Positions 7,550 to 17,223 of a stretch of DNA of 64,000 bases are shown in pieces. The DNA is from DASVRZ01 sp038230215. GTDB lineage: Bacteria > Verrucomicrobiota > Verrucomicrobiia > Chthoniobacterales > DASVRZ01. Location: positions 1 through 64,000 of the forward strand of contig JBBRNR010000001.1 in the NCBI GenBank assembly GCA_038230215.1, in the 5' to 3' direction. The translations under genes and the position numbers were made by a program. The stretch's first letter is position 1. Every line of letters begins with the position of its first letter. The notes below the pieces were generated by a model, which was given only the letters and a program-made list of their open reading frames with translations, did no database searches and was not told the origin of the DNA.

Positions 7550-8935
7550 ATGAGCCTGCTGATCAAAAATGGGGAAATCGTTACCGCCACGGAGCGTTAC
7601 ATCGCCGACATCTGGTGCGAGGGGGAGACTATTTCGTTGATCGCTCCTAACATTGATGAGCCGCCCGATGGATCGGTGGCGGAGGTGATCGATGCGACGG
7701 GGAAGTTTGTGTTTCCGGGGTTCATCGATCCGCATACGCACATTTACCTGCCTTTCATGGGGACACTTGCCAAGGACACTTACACGACGGGCAGCCAGGC
7801 GGCGTTGATCGGCGGAACGACGACGATTTTCGACATGTGCTGCCCGTCGCGCCAGCAGAGCGCAGCGGAGGGTTTCGCTATTTGGAAAGAGCAGGCGGCG
7901 GGGAAGTCGGCTTGCGATTATTCCTTCCATATGGGTGTGACTCGCTTCGACGAAAATACCCGGGCGGAGTTAGAAGCGATTGTGGCCGAGGGAATCGCTT
8001 CGTTTAAGATATTCCTGGCTTACAAGGGCGCGTTTGGGATCGAAGACTCGGAGCTTTACCAGACGTTGAAACTGGCGGCGGAGTTAGGTGTGATTGTCTG
8101 CGCGCATTGCGAGAACGAGACGCTGGTGGCGGAGCGTCAGAAGGAATTATTAGGAGCCGGATTGACCGGACCCGAGCAGCACTATGAAAGCCGCCCGCCG
8201 ATCGTGGAGGCTGAGGGAGTGCATCACTTGATGACGTTTGCCGAGTTGTTAGGCACGGAGATTTACATCGTGCATTTGAGTTGCATCGAAGCCTTGCGGC
8301 AGGCGGTTGAGGCCCGGCTGCGGGGAGTGAATGTCACTGTGGAAACGCTCATTCAGTATTTGCTTCTGAGTAACGAAGACACCCAGCGCCCAGATTTCGA
8401 GGGCGCGAAATACGTCATGTCCCCTCCCCTGCGCGATGTTAGTAATCAGGAGGTTCTCTGGAATGCGCTGCGGTCGGGTTTGATCCAGACCGTGGCGACA
8501 GATCATGCACCTTTCGATTTTGCCAGTCAGAAACCGATGGGCGCGGAAGACTTTACGAAGATTCCGAATGGCATTCCGGCGTTGGAGGATCGCATCAATC
8601 TGCTTCACACTTACGGCGTTGAGGCGGGCAGGATCGACCTGCACACGATGGTGGCCGTTGCTAGTACTAACGTCGCGAAGACGTTTGGCTTGTTTCCCCG
8701 CAAGGGCGCGATCCAACCCGGCTCAGACGCCGACCTGGTGATCTTCGATCCCAACTGGCGCGGGACGATTTCCGCCGCCACACAGACGATGAATGTCGAT
8801 TACAGCGCCTTCGAGGGCTGGGAATTGAAGGGACGTCCGAGCGTGGTCGCGGTGCGTGGCGAAGTGGCCGTGCGCGATGGAAAATTCGTGGGCACTGTGG
8901 GCCGCGGACAGTTGTTAGCACGTCCCGTTAGGTGA
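7550..8935 (+). CDS. Dihydropyrimidinase / D-hydantoinase
   Basis: Amidohydrolase opening 5,6-dihydropyrimidine rings (dihydrouracil to N-carbamoyl-beta-alanine). Metal ligands and family blocks are visible: FPGFIDPHTHIYLPF (HxH pair), SFKIFLAYKG (carboxylated Lys), VCAHCEN, YIVHLSC and ATDHAPF (final Asp). ATG 7550 starts MSLLIKNGEIVTATERY; the upstream TTG at 7508 is not needed. Length 461 is normal. The aminotransferase 25 bases downstream is of the AGXT2 type, which handles beta-alanine or beta-aminoisobutyrate, so the pair reads as part of the reductive pyrimidine degradation pathway. The beta-ureidopropionase and dihydropyrimidine dehydrogenase genes are not in view. Confidence 0.92.
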   Translation: MSLLIKNGEIVTATERYIADIWCEGETISLIAPNIDEPPDGSVAEVIDATGKFVFPGFIDPHTHIYLPFMGTLAKDTYTTGSQAALIGGTTTIFDMCCPSRQQSAAEGFAIWKEQAAGKSACDYSFHMGVTRFDENTRAELEAIVAEGIASFKIFLAYKGAFGIEDSELYQTLKLAAELGVIVCAHCENETLVAERQKELLGAGLTGPEQHYESRPPIVEAEGVHHLMTFAELLGTEIYIVHLSCIEALRQAVEARLRGVNVTVETLIQYLLLSNEDTQRPDFEGAKYVMSPPLRDVSNQEVLWNALRSGLIQTVATDHAPFDFASQKPMGAEDFTKIPNGIPALEDRINLLHTYGVEAGRIDLHTMVAVASTNVAKTFGLFPRKGAIQPGSDADLVIFDPNWRGTISAATQTMNVDYSAFEGWELKGRPSVVAVRGEVAVRDGKFVGTVGRGQLLARPVR

Positions 8936-8960
8936 ATTTCACTTTGAAGTAAATAAACTT

Positions 8961-10295
8961 ATGCCCACCCTGCCTCCATTCGATTTCCATCCGACTCCCT
9001 ACACCGGCCCGTCTGCCGATGAAGTGCTCGCTATGCGCCAGGCACACGTCAATCCGGGAATCTTCACCTACTACAAAAAGCCGCTCATGATCGTCGAGGG
9101 CAAAGGCCAGTGGCTCTTCGACGAAAAAGGCCGCCGCTACCTCGATGGATTTGCTGGAATCGTGACGGTCAGTGTCGGGCATTGCCATCCGCACGTCATC
9201 GCCGCAACCAATCGCCAAAACGAATTGCTACAGCACACGACGACGATTTATCTCCATCCTAACATCGCGGAATACGCCACCGCGCTCGCCGCAAAAATGC
9301 CGGGCAATTTGAAGGTCTGCTACTTCACCAACTCCGGCTCAGAGGCCAACGACCTGGCACTCCTCATGGCCCGCGCCTACACCGGAAACTACGACATGAT
9401 CGCCCTGCGCAACGGCTACCACGGCGGGAGTCAGAGCACGATGGGACTCACCTCGCACTCGACCTGGAAGTTCAACGTGCCGCACAGTTTTGGCGTCCAG
9501 CACGCGCTCGCCCCCGACCCGTATCGTGGTCCGTTCGGCTATGACGATCCCGATGCTGGAATGAAATACGCCGCCGACATCCAGAGTTTGATTCAATTCG
9601 GCAGTTCGGGAAAAATCGCGGGCTTCATCGCCGAGTCCATTCAAGGTGTAGGCGGAACGATTGTTTTTCCCGACGGCTATCTCCAGAAATCCTACGAATA
9701 CGTCCGCGCCGCCGGCGGCGTGTGCATCGCCGACGAAGTCCAGGCTGGCTTCGGCCGCACCGGCGAGAAATTCTGGGGATTCGAAATCCAGGGCGTCATA
9801 CCGGACATCGTCACCATGGCGAAGGGCATCGGCAACGGCGTCCCCCTGGCGGCCGTGGTCACCACTCCCGAAATCGCCCAGACACTCGCCTCCCGAATCC
9901 ACTTTAATACCTTTGGAGGCAACCCGGTTTGCATGGCGCAGGGCAAGGCCGTTCTGGAAGTGATCGAGCGCGAGGGATTGCAATCCAACTCGCGCGTCGT
10001 CGGCAATTATTTGCTGGCAGGTTTCCACCAGCTGGCGGAGAAACATAACATCATCGGCGACATCCGCGGCAAGGGCCTGATGTTAGGAGTCGATCTGGTG
10101 AAAGATCGTGTTAGCAAGGTGCCTGCAAAGGAGGAATGCGTGCATGTTTTCGAGAAAGCGAAAGACCTCGGACTCCTCATCGGCAAAGGGGGTTACTTCG
10201 GAAACGTCCTGCGCATCAAGCCGCCGATGTGCATTACGAAGGCCGATGCTAACTTCATGCTAGAAGTCCTCGACGAATGCCTTGCATCATTATGA
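8961..10295 (+). CDS. Class III PLP aminotransferase, AGXT2-like
   Basis: Pyridoxal-phosphate aminotransferase related to alanine-glyoxylate/beta-aminoisobutyrate-pyruvate transaminase. Blocks in order: YLDGFAGIVTVSVGHCHP, FTNSGSEANDLALLMARAYTG, ALRNGYHGGS, then ADEVQAGFGRTGEKFWGFE with the cofactor-binding Asp, and IVTMAKGIGNGVPLAAVV with the Schiff-base Lys. NTFGGNPVCMAQ and IRGKGLMLGVDLV follow. The 444 residues cover the full domain. It follows the dihydropyrimidinase at 25 bases; together they suggest conversion of pyrimidine breakdown products to a semialdehyde. True substrate preference cannot be read off. Confidence 0.92.
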   Translation: MPTLPPFDFHPTPYTGPSADEVLAMRQAHVNPGIFTYYKKPLMIVEGKGQWLFDEKGRRYLDGFAGIVTVSVGHCHPHVIAATNRQNELLQHTTTIYLHPNIAEYATALAAKMPGNLKVCYFTNSGSEANDLALLMARAYTGNYDMIALRNGYHGGSQSTMGLTSHSTWKFNVPHSFGVQHALAPDPYRGPFGYDDPDAGMKYAADIQSLIQFGSSGKIAGFIAESIQGVGGTIVFPDGYLQKSYEYVRAAGGVCIADEVQAGFGRTGEKFWGFEIQGVIPDIVTMAKGIGNGVPLAAVVTTPEIAQTLASRIHFNTFGGNPVCMAQGKAVLEVIEREGLQSNSRVVGNYLLAGFHQLAEKHNIIGDIRGKGLMLGVDLVKDRVSKVPAKEECVHVFEKAKDLGLLIGKGGYFGNVLRIKPPMCITKADANFMLEVLDECLASL

Positions 10296-10338
10296 AACTC
10301 ACTCATTCAGATACTTCATGGACATCGGTGGATAAATT

Positions 10339-12123
10339 ATGACCGAGAAGACTTTGAAGTATATGAGGCTGCCTGGAAGCGACAGCAGAGGGCTGTTGTT
10401 TTTGAAAAAGCTGGTCGTTCATAAATGGGGTTGGATGCTGCCTATCATCATTATTTTTATATTGGCTGAGATAATAGTTTACCGCTTTGGAGTCCATCAG
10501 CCATTCAATGATGAATTTGTGACACCCGGAAAAATTCTTTACGAGCTGAGTCAGGGCCGATTCTCTTGGAAAGAACTCTGGGCTTGGCACAATGACGCTC
10601 ACATGGTCTTTCCGAAAATTCTCTGGATGATCGAGGCACTGACAGTCGGATGGCATGTTAAGACCTGGATGTATTTTGGGGTCATTCTCACTTCCATGGA
10701 AGCCGCTCTGCTCTGCCTGCTTTTGGGACATCAAGCCTTCGATGGAAAAATTAAATGGCTTGTTGGACTAACATTTGCATTACTTTTACTGCATCCGTGC
10801 AACGCACCTGGAACATTCTTGAGAGGGTCGCAGTATATCGCCATCGTTCCAGGCTTTTTGTTGGTTCTTGGCAATTACATTAACATGAGGGTTACGCGCA
10901 CCGGCACCTTGTTTGTTAGCTACTGTGCTTTTAGCACGATAGCCACCCTCACCTTTCCAAATGGAATGGCGTTATGGGTATTGATCTATCCCTTTTTCCC
11001 AGTCTTTAAAATGCTTCGCTCGGGAGACAGTGCGCAGCGGAGAAGGGCCATCGGCTATTCTCTGGTTTCTTTCGCTTTTGGAATGACGCTGATCGGCTGC
11101 TACTTCATCGGCTACTCGGAAGTCAGTGCCAATGGTGCGGAGAAGCTGCTGCATCCAGATTACGTCTCCTATTTTTTCAAATGTTTAGGTGCTCCACTGG
11201 CGATCCATTTCAAACGAGAATATTCCTCTTTCTTTGGATACGGGACGGCTGTTATTTCCCTGATTCTCCCTGCCTTTTTGCTCGTGACCGCGATGGTTAA
11301 AAGGAAGTTCGGAAGAATGGAAATCGCATGGCCATGGCTGATGCTCCTCGCCTATGGATTACTCTCCGCGACAGCTTCTTCCCTAGGGCGCGCCAGCATG
11401 CCGCAAGACCAATCCGGGGCCGGAAGATATTTCCTGATTTCGCTCCAGATCGTGGCGGGCATTTTAGGATTGTGGCTGGTTCTGGCGGCGTATGAGGCGA
11501 GTGGTGCGGTCCGGCAGAAAAAGTCCACCTCTCAATCTATGATCTTGGTCATTTTAGCCTCAGTTCTCCTGTTTGAACTTGGCACATGGAACACAGGCTA
11601 CTCCCAATCAGCCCAGCATTTCCTAAGCCGGTCCAAGGAACAACTCGCGCTCAACTTATGGGACGAAGCACCGCTGATAACCCCCATTCCATTATTTATT
11701 CCAGCTCACTCTTTCATCCGAACACAATACCTAACCTTGGTGCAAACTGGATTTTTGAAGCAACAAGGTGATGGTATCTGGCTGCAGGAGGCGTTAAAAA
11801 TGGCTGTAAACCAGAAGTCGGTTGGCGAAGTGCAATTGAGCGGCCAAGGCGAGAATTTGCGCGTCAGGGGACATCTTTCCAGAGCTTTTCCAAAATGCCC
11901 CCAATCTGCCATTCTAACAACAATACGACTTCCGAATGGGAACTTTTCTCCTGTGGCCGTGGATATCATGGCACCACGGAGTTCAAAAAAAGATCACTCC
12001 AGCATTTCTACCAAGCCATTTCGCAGAAATGCCACGCAATACTCAGATGTTAAAGACATGGTTTTCTTCGCTCTGAATCCCGTGAGTAAAAAGGCTTATC
12101 TCCTTCATAGTATCATTGAATAG
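10339..12123 (+). CDS. Multi-spanning membrane protein, GT-C-like, function unknown
   Basis: A 594-residue polytopic protein with roughly ten hydrophobic helices (the first at WGWMLPIIIIFILAEIIVY) and a soluble C-terminal tail of about 170 residues. Just after helix 1 comes HQPFNDEFVTP with an acidic DE pair, and later ASSLGRASMPQDQSGAGRYF; both positions resemble the loops of polyprenol-dependent GT-C glycosyltransferases, but the match is weak. The gene starts 43 bases after the aminotransferase. Its codon use is visibly more AT-rich than its neighbours, which points to horizontal acquisition. A surface-polysaccharide role is a guess. Confidence 0.7.
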   Translation: MTEKTLKYMRLPGSDSRGLLFLKKLVVHKWGWMLPIIIIFILAEIIVYRFGVHQPFNDEFVTPGKILYELSQGRFSWKELWAWHNDAHMVFPKILWMIEALTVGWHVKTWMYFGVILTSMEAALLCLLLGHQAFDGKIKWLVGLTFALLLLHPCNAPGTFLRGSQYIAIVPGFLLVLGNYINMRVTRTGTLFVSYCAFSTIATLTFPNGMALWVLIYPFFPVFKMLRSGDSAQRRRAIGYSLVSFAFGMTLIGCYFIGYSEVSANGAEKLLHPDYVSYFFKCLGAPLAIHFKREYSSFFGYGTAVISLILPAFLLVTAMVKRKFGRMEIAWPWLMLLAYGLLSATASSLGRASMPQDQSGAGRYFLISLQIVAGILGLWLVLAAYEASGAVRQKKSTSQSMILVILASVLLFELGTWNTGYSQSAQHFLSRSKEQLALNLWDEAPLITPIPLFIPAHSFIRTQYLTLVQTGFLKQQGDGIWLQEALKMAVNQKSVGEVQLSGQGENLRVRGHLSRAFPKCPQSAILTTIRLPNGNFSPVAVDIMAPRSSKKDHSSISTKPFRRNATQYSDVKDMVFFALNPVSKKAYLLHSIIE

Positions 12124-12183
12124 ATGGGAAGCCATGCACGCCGGATCAGGTCGTTCTTTTCGTCGTAAGGTTTACGCATAGGC

Positions 12184-13315
12184 CTACATGTCGAGGCTTT
12201 GCCCGATGCCTTTGCTGGCTTTCAGGCCGCGGAGTTTGCCGTGGATGAAGGCGTCGAGGTCGCCGTCCATGATGGCTTGCACGTTGCTGGTTTCGACGCC
12301 AGTGCGGTGGTCTTTGACCATCTGGTAAGGCTGGAAAACGTAGCTGCGAATCTGGTTTCCCCAGGCGACGTCGCCCTTTTCGCCGTATTGGCGGTCGATG
12401 TCGGCGCGCTTTTTGTCGGCTTCGATCTGGAGGAGTTTCGCCTTGAGCATTTTCATCGCAGTGACGCGGTTTTTGAGTTGGCTGCGCTCAGCCTGGCAGG
12501 CGACGACGATGCCACTGGGGATGTGGGTGATGCGGACGGCGGTCTCGACTTTGTTAACATTCTGACCGCCTTTTCCGCCGGAGCGGAAGGTATCTAACTT
12601 AATGTCGCGATCATCGATTTCGATGGGGAGATCGTCCGGAAGTTCCGGGACCGCATCGAGGCTGGCGAAACTAGTGTGGCGGCGTTTGTTAGAATCAAAT
12701 GGAGAAATTCTAACCAACCGATGGACGCCGCGCTCGGTCTGGAGATAACCGTAGGCGTTTGGCCCGGCGATTTTCAGCGTGACGGATTTGATGCCCGCCT
12801 CGTCGCCGTCCTGTATATCGACGATTTCCTGGGTGAATCCGCTGCGCTCGCACCAGCGCTGATACATCCGCATGAGCATATCGGCCCAGTCGCAGGACTC
12901 GGTGCCGCCAGCTCCGGAGTGAATCGTAACGAAGGCGTTGGAGCCATCAAATTCCCCCGAGAGAAGCTGGAGCAATTCGAACTCCTCCAAAGCCGTGACA
13001 ATCTGATCGTGCTCGGTCTGGACTTCCTGATACGCAGCGGAATCCTTCTCCTCGTCGGCGAGTTCCTTGAGCAAGGTTAGCTCTTCAAGACGCGACTCAA
13101 GTTTTTGCAACGGCAACAATTTTGCGCGCAGCTTGGAGACTTCCTCGACTTGAGTTTGAGCCTGATCTTTGTTGTTCCAAAAATCGGCGGAGGACATGCG
13201 GTCCTCCAGCTCGGCGAGCCGGGTTTCTAGTCTGGGAACGTCAAAGATACCTCCGCAGTTCACTCACGCGGGTGAGGAGTTCGTCGGTGCGGAGGTTGAG
13301 ATCGTCGGCAGTCAT
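12184..13315 (-). CDS. prfB: Peptide chain release factor 2 with programmed +1 frameshift
   Basis: RF2 reads UGA and UAA stop codons and triggers peptide release. The start is ATG 13315 (MTADDLNLRTDELLTRVSEL); the zero frame ends after 24 codons at an in-frame TGA (13243-13241). Skipping one base there joins it to the frame that continues DVPRLETRLAELEDRMSS. The second part has the anticodon-like tripeptide SPF (VRISPFDSNKRRH) and the catalytic GGQ in GGKGGQNVNKVETAVR. The predicted product is about 376 residues, as expected. Regulation is the classic RF2 autocontrol: low RF2 favours the shift. It follows the ftsB-like gene on the same strand. Confidence 0.97.
13240..13255 (-). promoter_or_regulatory. 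prfB recoding site with internal Shine-Dalgarno
   Basis: On the minus strand the sequence reads CGGAGGTATCTTTGAC. It contains an AGG Shine-Dalgarno-like stimulator three bases before the slippery CTT, then the TGA stop and a C. This is essentially the conserved bacterial RF2 frameshift signal, only with GGAGG in place of AGGGGG. Confidence 0.95.
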
Positions 13316-13335
13316 GTTAGGAAAAAAGAGCGGAG

Positions 13336-13710
13336 TTAGGGTGTTGCCTTTGCGCTGGCAGCGGGAGTGGCGCCGGAGTTGGTGGAATCGAAACGAAAGA
13401 TCGTCTCGCCGGGTTTCATCAGCTCCAGTTTGTCGCGGGCGATGAGGCCGAGATATTCGGGGTCGTTCCGCAGACGCGCGACTTCGCGGACGTTCCGCTG
13501 GTTGAGGATTTGCGCGCACTCCACGTCGGCGCGGATTTTAGCGAGGGCGGTTTTTTGCTCCGTCCGTGCTTTTAAGGCGGGATAAAAACAGGCCAGCATT
13601 CCGATAATGAACAACACCACGAGTAATCCGATGATGACCCGGTTGAGGATCTGAAGGTAACTTCGATCCTTGCGACGCTTAAACTCAGGAAATCCGATGG
13701 CCTCGCTCAA
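13336..13710 (-). CDS. FtsB/DivIC-like septum formation protein
   Basis: A 124-residue bitopic protein: a basic cytoplasmic start (FPEFKRRKDRSYLQILNR), one membrane helix (IIGLLVVLFIIGMLACFY), then a coiled coil and the block DPEYLGLIARDKLELMKPGETIF. That block matches the end of FtsB/DivIC proteins (LARERLGMVKPGE-type). It would act in the FtsQLB divisome subcomplex. The start appears to be a TTG at 13710, with GGAG overlapping the enolase stop 12 bases upstream; no ATG follows soon enough to keep the membrane helix intact. Position between eno and prfB agrees with the common eno-ftsB order. Confidence 0.85.
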   Translation of the reverse strand: MSEAIGFPEFKRRKDRSYLQILNRVIIGLLVVLFIIGMLACFYPALKARTEQKTALAKIRADVECAQILNQRNVREVARLRNDPEYLGLIARDKLELMKPGETIFRFDSTNSGATPAASAKATP

Positions 13711-13725
13711 TGTGGTAAAAAACTC

Positions 13726-15009
13726 CTAGCGCATCTTACCGCCATAAATGGCGTTGTCACCAAGTTCCTCCTCAATTCTGAGAAGCTGGTTGTATTTGGC
13801 GACACGGTCCGTGCGACAGAGCGAGCCGGTCTTGATCTGACCTGCATTCGTGGCGACGGCGATGTCTGCAATCGTAGTGTCCTCGGTCTCGCCGGAGCGA
13901 TGACTGATAACAGCGGTGTAGCGGTTTTCCTTGGCGAGTTCGATGGCGTCGAGCGTCTCGGTAAGGGTGCCGATTTGGTTCACCTTCACGAGGATCGAGT
14001 TCGCTACGCCCTGGTCAATGCCCTTCTGGAGGAACTCGACATTGGTGACAAACAAATCGTCGCCCACGAGCTGTGTCGTCGCGCCGAGTTCATCGGTGAG
14101 CGTTTTCCAGCCAGCCCAATCGTTTTCGGCGCAGCCGTCTTCGATGGAAATGATCGGATACTTTGCCTGTAACTCTTTGTAATAGGAAACCAGCTCAACC
14201 GCCGTCCGCTTCGAGCCGTCGGATTTTTTGAAAATGTAGAGACCGGATTCCTTGTCGTAGAATTCACTGGAAGCCACGTCGAGGCCGAAGAAAATTTCCT
14301 CGCCCAGCTTGTAGCCAGCCTTCTTGATCGCTTGGGAAATGGTCGCCAGCGCGTCGTCGGCGCTGTCAAACTTCGGAGCGAAACCACCCTCGTCGCCAAT
14401 CGCCGTGGCCAATCCGCGATCTTTCAGGATGCTCTTCAGTGCGTGGAAAATCTCCGTGCCATAACGCAGTGCCTCGCGAAACGTCGGCGCGCCCTTCGGA
14501 ATGATCATGAATTCCTGAAAATCAATCGGCGCATCGGAGTGCGCGCCGCCGTTGATGATATTCATCATTGGCACGGGCAAAACTTTCGCATTCGGCCCGC
14601 CGAGATATTTGAAAAGCGGGATGCCCTGCTGGCTGGCGGCGGCGTGCGCAGTGGCGAGGGAGACGGCAAGCAACGCATTTGCGCCGAGAGCCGACTTATT
14701 CTTCGTGCCGTCAAGAGCGATCATCGTTTTATCGACGGTCACCTGGTCAAACGCGTCGATGCCAATGAGTTCCTCGGCGATTTGTTTTTCGATGGCGGCA
14801 ACAGCCTTGGTTACGCCTTTACCGAGGTAACGGGCCTTCACGCCATCGCGCAACTCCCAAGCCTCGTGCTCGCCAGTGCTGGCACCGCTCGGCACCGCAG
14901 CGCGGCCGACGGCTCCGCCAGAAAGTTCGACGTCGGCTTCGACGGTGGGATTGCCGCGAGAATCGAGGATTTCACGTGCGCGGATATCAGCAATGGCAGA
15001 GATGGACAT
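13726..15009 (-). CDS. eno: Enolase
   Basis: Glycolytic 2-phosphoglycerate dehydratase. ATG 15009 gives MSISAIADIRAREILDSRGNPTVE; the frame stays open upstream but that part has no family resemblance. Visible motifs: GAVGRAAVPSGASTGEHEA, NKSALGANALLAVSLA, MMNIINGGAHSD, then IGDEGGFAP (catalytic Glu), SIEDGCAENDWAGWK, QLVGDDLFVTN, ILVKVNQIGTLTET (catalytic Lys) and ISHRSGETEDTTIADIAVA. The length (427) is normal. It is the first gene of a minus-strand group with ftsB-like and prfB. The 245-base spacer behind it shows no RNA gene or clear repeat. Confidence 0.98.
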   Translation of the reverse strand: MSISAIADIRAREILDSRGNPTVEADVELSGGAVGRAAVPSGASTGEHEAWELRDGVKARYLGKGVTKAVAAIEKQIAEELIGIDAFDQVTVDKTMIALDGTKNKSALGANALLAVSLATAHAAASQQGIPLFKYLGGPNAKVLPVPMMNIINGGAHSDAPIDFQEFMIIPKGAPTFREALRYGTEIFHALKSILKDRGLATAIGDEGGFAPKFDSADDALATISQAIKKAGYKLGEEIFFGLDVASSEFYDKESGLYIFKKSDGSKRTAVELVSYYKELQAKYPIISIEDGCAENDWAGWKTLTDELGATTQLVGDDLFVTNVEFLQKGIDQGVANSILVKVNQIGTLTETLDAIELAKENRYTAVISHRSGETEDTTIADIAVATNAGQIKTGSLCRTDRVAKYNQLLRIEEELGDNAIYGGKMR

Positions 15010-15254
15010 ATAAATGGAAGTCGATTGGTTTTTTTTGAAAAATGAGGAGTCAGGTTGTAACCGCAGAAAGCGGAAGGTCAATGCCGGAAAACGCCACCGC
15101 GCCTAATTTCTGGGATGAAAGGCAAACGCACGATAAAGCGGTAGAAATCTGAAAGCTTGTTTCACGGTAATGTAACTCTGTAGCAAAACGGCTTTGGCGT
15201 ACTCACAGCGATCTAGCCCACTAAAGCCTGTCCGTGCAACCACTTCACCGCTAA

Positions 15255-17093
15255 TTACTTCGCCGCCAGAGGGCCGTCGTAAGCGGTGATTTTTTCGATG
15301 CGAACCGACTTGGTGCCACGTTCAGTAGGCAGGGAAATCGTTTCGCCTGCGCTGTGACCGATGAGGGCCTGGGCAATCGAGGTGAGGTAGGAAATGATGT
15401 TTGCCGTGGGTTCGCTGTCCCACGCGCCTAGGATGGTGTAGGTCTCGGCCTTGACGGTGGCGATGTCGGTGATTTCCACGACGGTGCCAATGGAAACGCG
15501 GCTCGTATCGGGATTTTGAAACCCGGTGCCACGGGCGAGCCCGAGCATGTGCTCGATCTCGGCTTTGCGACGCTGGAGAACGGTTTGCTGATCCTTGGCG
15601 GCCTTGTATTCGAAGTTCTCGCGCAAGTCGCCGTGCTCGCGTGCGGCGCTGATTTCCTTGACGTTCTCGGGAATTTTCTTGGTGAGAAGGTCTTCGTATT
15701 CCTCCTTGCGCTTCTCGAGGCTGGCCCAGGAAACGATGAGTAGCTCCTCCTTTTCGGTGACGTCGCCCGAGAGCATCGACTGCAAACCTGGATGCGCTTT
15801 GATGACGCGGGCGAGCAACGAGCGTTTGGTCAGTTCCTCGAAGACATTGGTCATCATGAGTTTCCGCATCACATCACGCGCGTCGTGGTCGTTTGCCCCC
15901 TCGACCATGTCGGAAACGAGTTCGCGGTCTTCCATCAGCAAATCCTGAAGGCGCGTGGCTTTGATTTCGCTCTGCTGGTTGCGCTCAATGGCAGAAATGA
16001 TCGCGGTAAAGAGGCCGGTCCTGGTGTAGGCCGGATATTTTTTGCGTTCCTTAGCGAGCCAGATGAGGCCGTCGGAGGAAATGGAATGCTCCCGAATACC
16101 CTTGTCGAGGGCGCGTTCCAACTCGGCGATATTTCCCTGTTCCTCAAGCAGGCGGGCCACTTCGCCAGCGATGCGGGTGTTGGCGCGTTGCAGGAGTCGG
16201 GTGACTTTTTCGATCCAGCGATCCGGGAACGCCTTGGGGTAGGCGGCAAGCACTTTGCGCTGGCGCGCGGCACCGATGTTGGGGAGGACTTCGTTGAGGC
16301 GCCCCTCCTCGTCGGCCAGCATTTTTTCCAACGTCAACTGGTTCTGGGCGACGGAGAGTGAGAGGTAGGTGGCGGTGATTTCATCGCGGGCGATGAGAAG
16401 TTCCAAGGCGTCGGCGGTATTCAGCTTTTGATTTTGTGCAGCGATGGTGCCGAGGGCGGAGACGACAGGTTTAAGTTTGTCGAGTTCGGGGCCGAAGAGG
16501 GGGAGGTTTTTAACGATTTGATCGGCGGCAGCGAGCTGGTCGCGGGTCTGGCGCGCCGCTTGGAAGGTGGCAATCAATTCGTCGGTCCGCGACAGTGCGC
16601 TCGCCCGGAGCAGAATCGACTCGGTCCGCTTGGCGGGAATCGCGATGAGGCCGCCGGCCTTCGCGGCTTTCTTCGCGGCGTCCCACCATTTCTTGAAACC
16701 AGCCTCGGTCATAAGGTCGGGCACGAGCAGTTTCGTGAGCTGATCGACGGTCAGTTTGTTTTCGTGATCGGCCAGAATAATTCGCAAAAGCTCCGCCGGA
16801 CCGCTGCCAGCGAGCGCCTTTAATTGGTCGGCTTGGGTCGCTTTCTTGACGAGAAAATGATCCGCTGGCACTGCCGCCAGCGTCTCGGCGGCATATTGGA
16901 ACTGCATCGGGTGAGATTTTTTCGACTGGAAATTGATAATGACCTGACCCACATGGTCGTTCCACGATTCGATCTGGCCAAAACCCCAGCTTTTGTGGAG
17001 CACCCAGGTTCCGGGGGTGAGATTTCCCATTTTCTCGCCATGTTGGGAGTTAAGTTGACCGGCATCGACGAGTTTCTGAATTTCTGGCAGCAT
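15255..17093 (-). CDS. greA: GreA-type transcription elongation factor with long N-terminal extension
   Basis: Only the last 160 of 612 residues are a normal Gre factor. The coiled coil contains EYEDLLTKKIPENVKEISAA and the tip REHGDLRENFEYKAAK, whose Asp and Glu would coordinate the RNA polymerase Mg ion to cleave backtracked transcripts. It is followed by the FKBP-like domain (VSIGTVVEITD...GHSAGETISLP). The first 450 residues are an all-helical region after a small beta domain (LTPGTWVLHKSWGFGQIESWND, CarD/SH3-like in look). Long GreA proteins of this kind are known in Chlamydiae, so this is a PVC-type feature. ATG 17093 is the only sensible start. The role of the extension is unknown. Confidence 0.88.
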   Translation of the reverse strand: MLPEIQKLVDAGQLNSQHGEKMGNLTPGTWVLHKSWGFGQIESWNDHVGQVIINFQSKKSHPMQFQYAAETLAAVPADHFLVKKATQADQLKALAGSGPAELLRIILADHENKLTVDQLTKLLVPDLMTEAGFKKWWDAAKKAAKAGGLIAIPAKRTESILLRASALSRTDELIATFQAARQTRDQLAAADQIVKNLPLFGPELDKLKPVVSALGTIAAQNQKLNTADALELLIARDEITATYLSLSVAQNQLTLEKMLADEEGRLNEVLPNIGAARQRKVLAAYPKAFPDRWIEKVTRLLQRANTRIAGEVARLLEEQGNIAELERALDKGIREHSISSDGLIWLAKERKKYPAYTRTGLFTAIISAIERNQQSEIKATRLQDLLMEDRELVSDMVEGANDHDARDVMRKLMMTNVFEELTKRSLLARVIKAHPGLQSMLSGDVTEKEELLIVSWASLEKRKEEYEDLLTKKIPENVKEISAAREHGDLRENFEYKAAKDQQTVLQRRKAEIEHMLGLARGTGFQNPDTSRVSIGTVVEITDIATVKAETYTILGAWDSEPTANIISYLTSIAQALIGHSAGETISLPTERGTKSVRIEKITAYDGPLAAK

Positions 17094-17223
17094 AAATAGT
17101 TAGGGACAGGAAGGTTAGGGAGCGCCGGAGGGATGGCAAAGAAAAATCTTGAGCTATTCCAACAGTAAATCGCAACTCGAATGAACGTTGCGTCACGAAG
17201 AGCCGTGGCACGTCTTCGGCGCA

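Noticed and set aside
15010..15254. Spacer between enolase and GreA examined for a tRNA or riboswitch
   Set aside because: No cloverleaf, no anticodon arm with T-loop sequence GTTCRA, and no known riboswitch core was seen.
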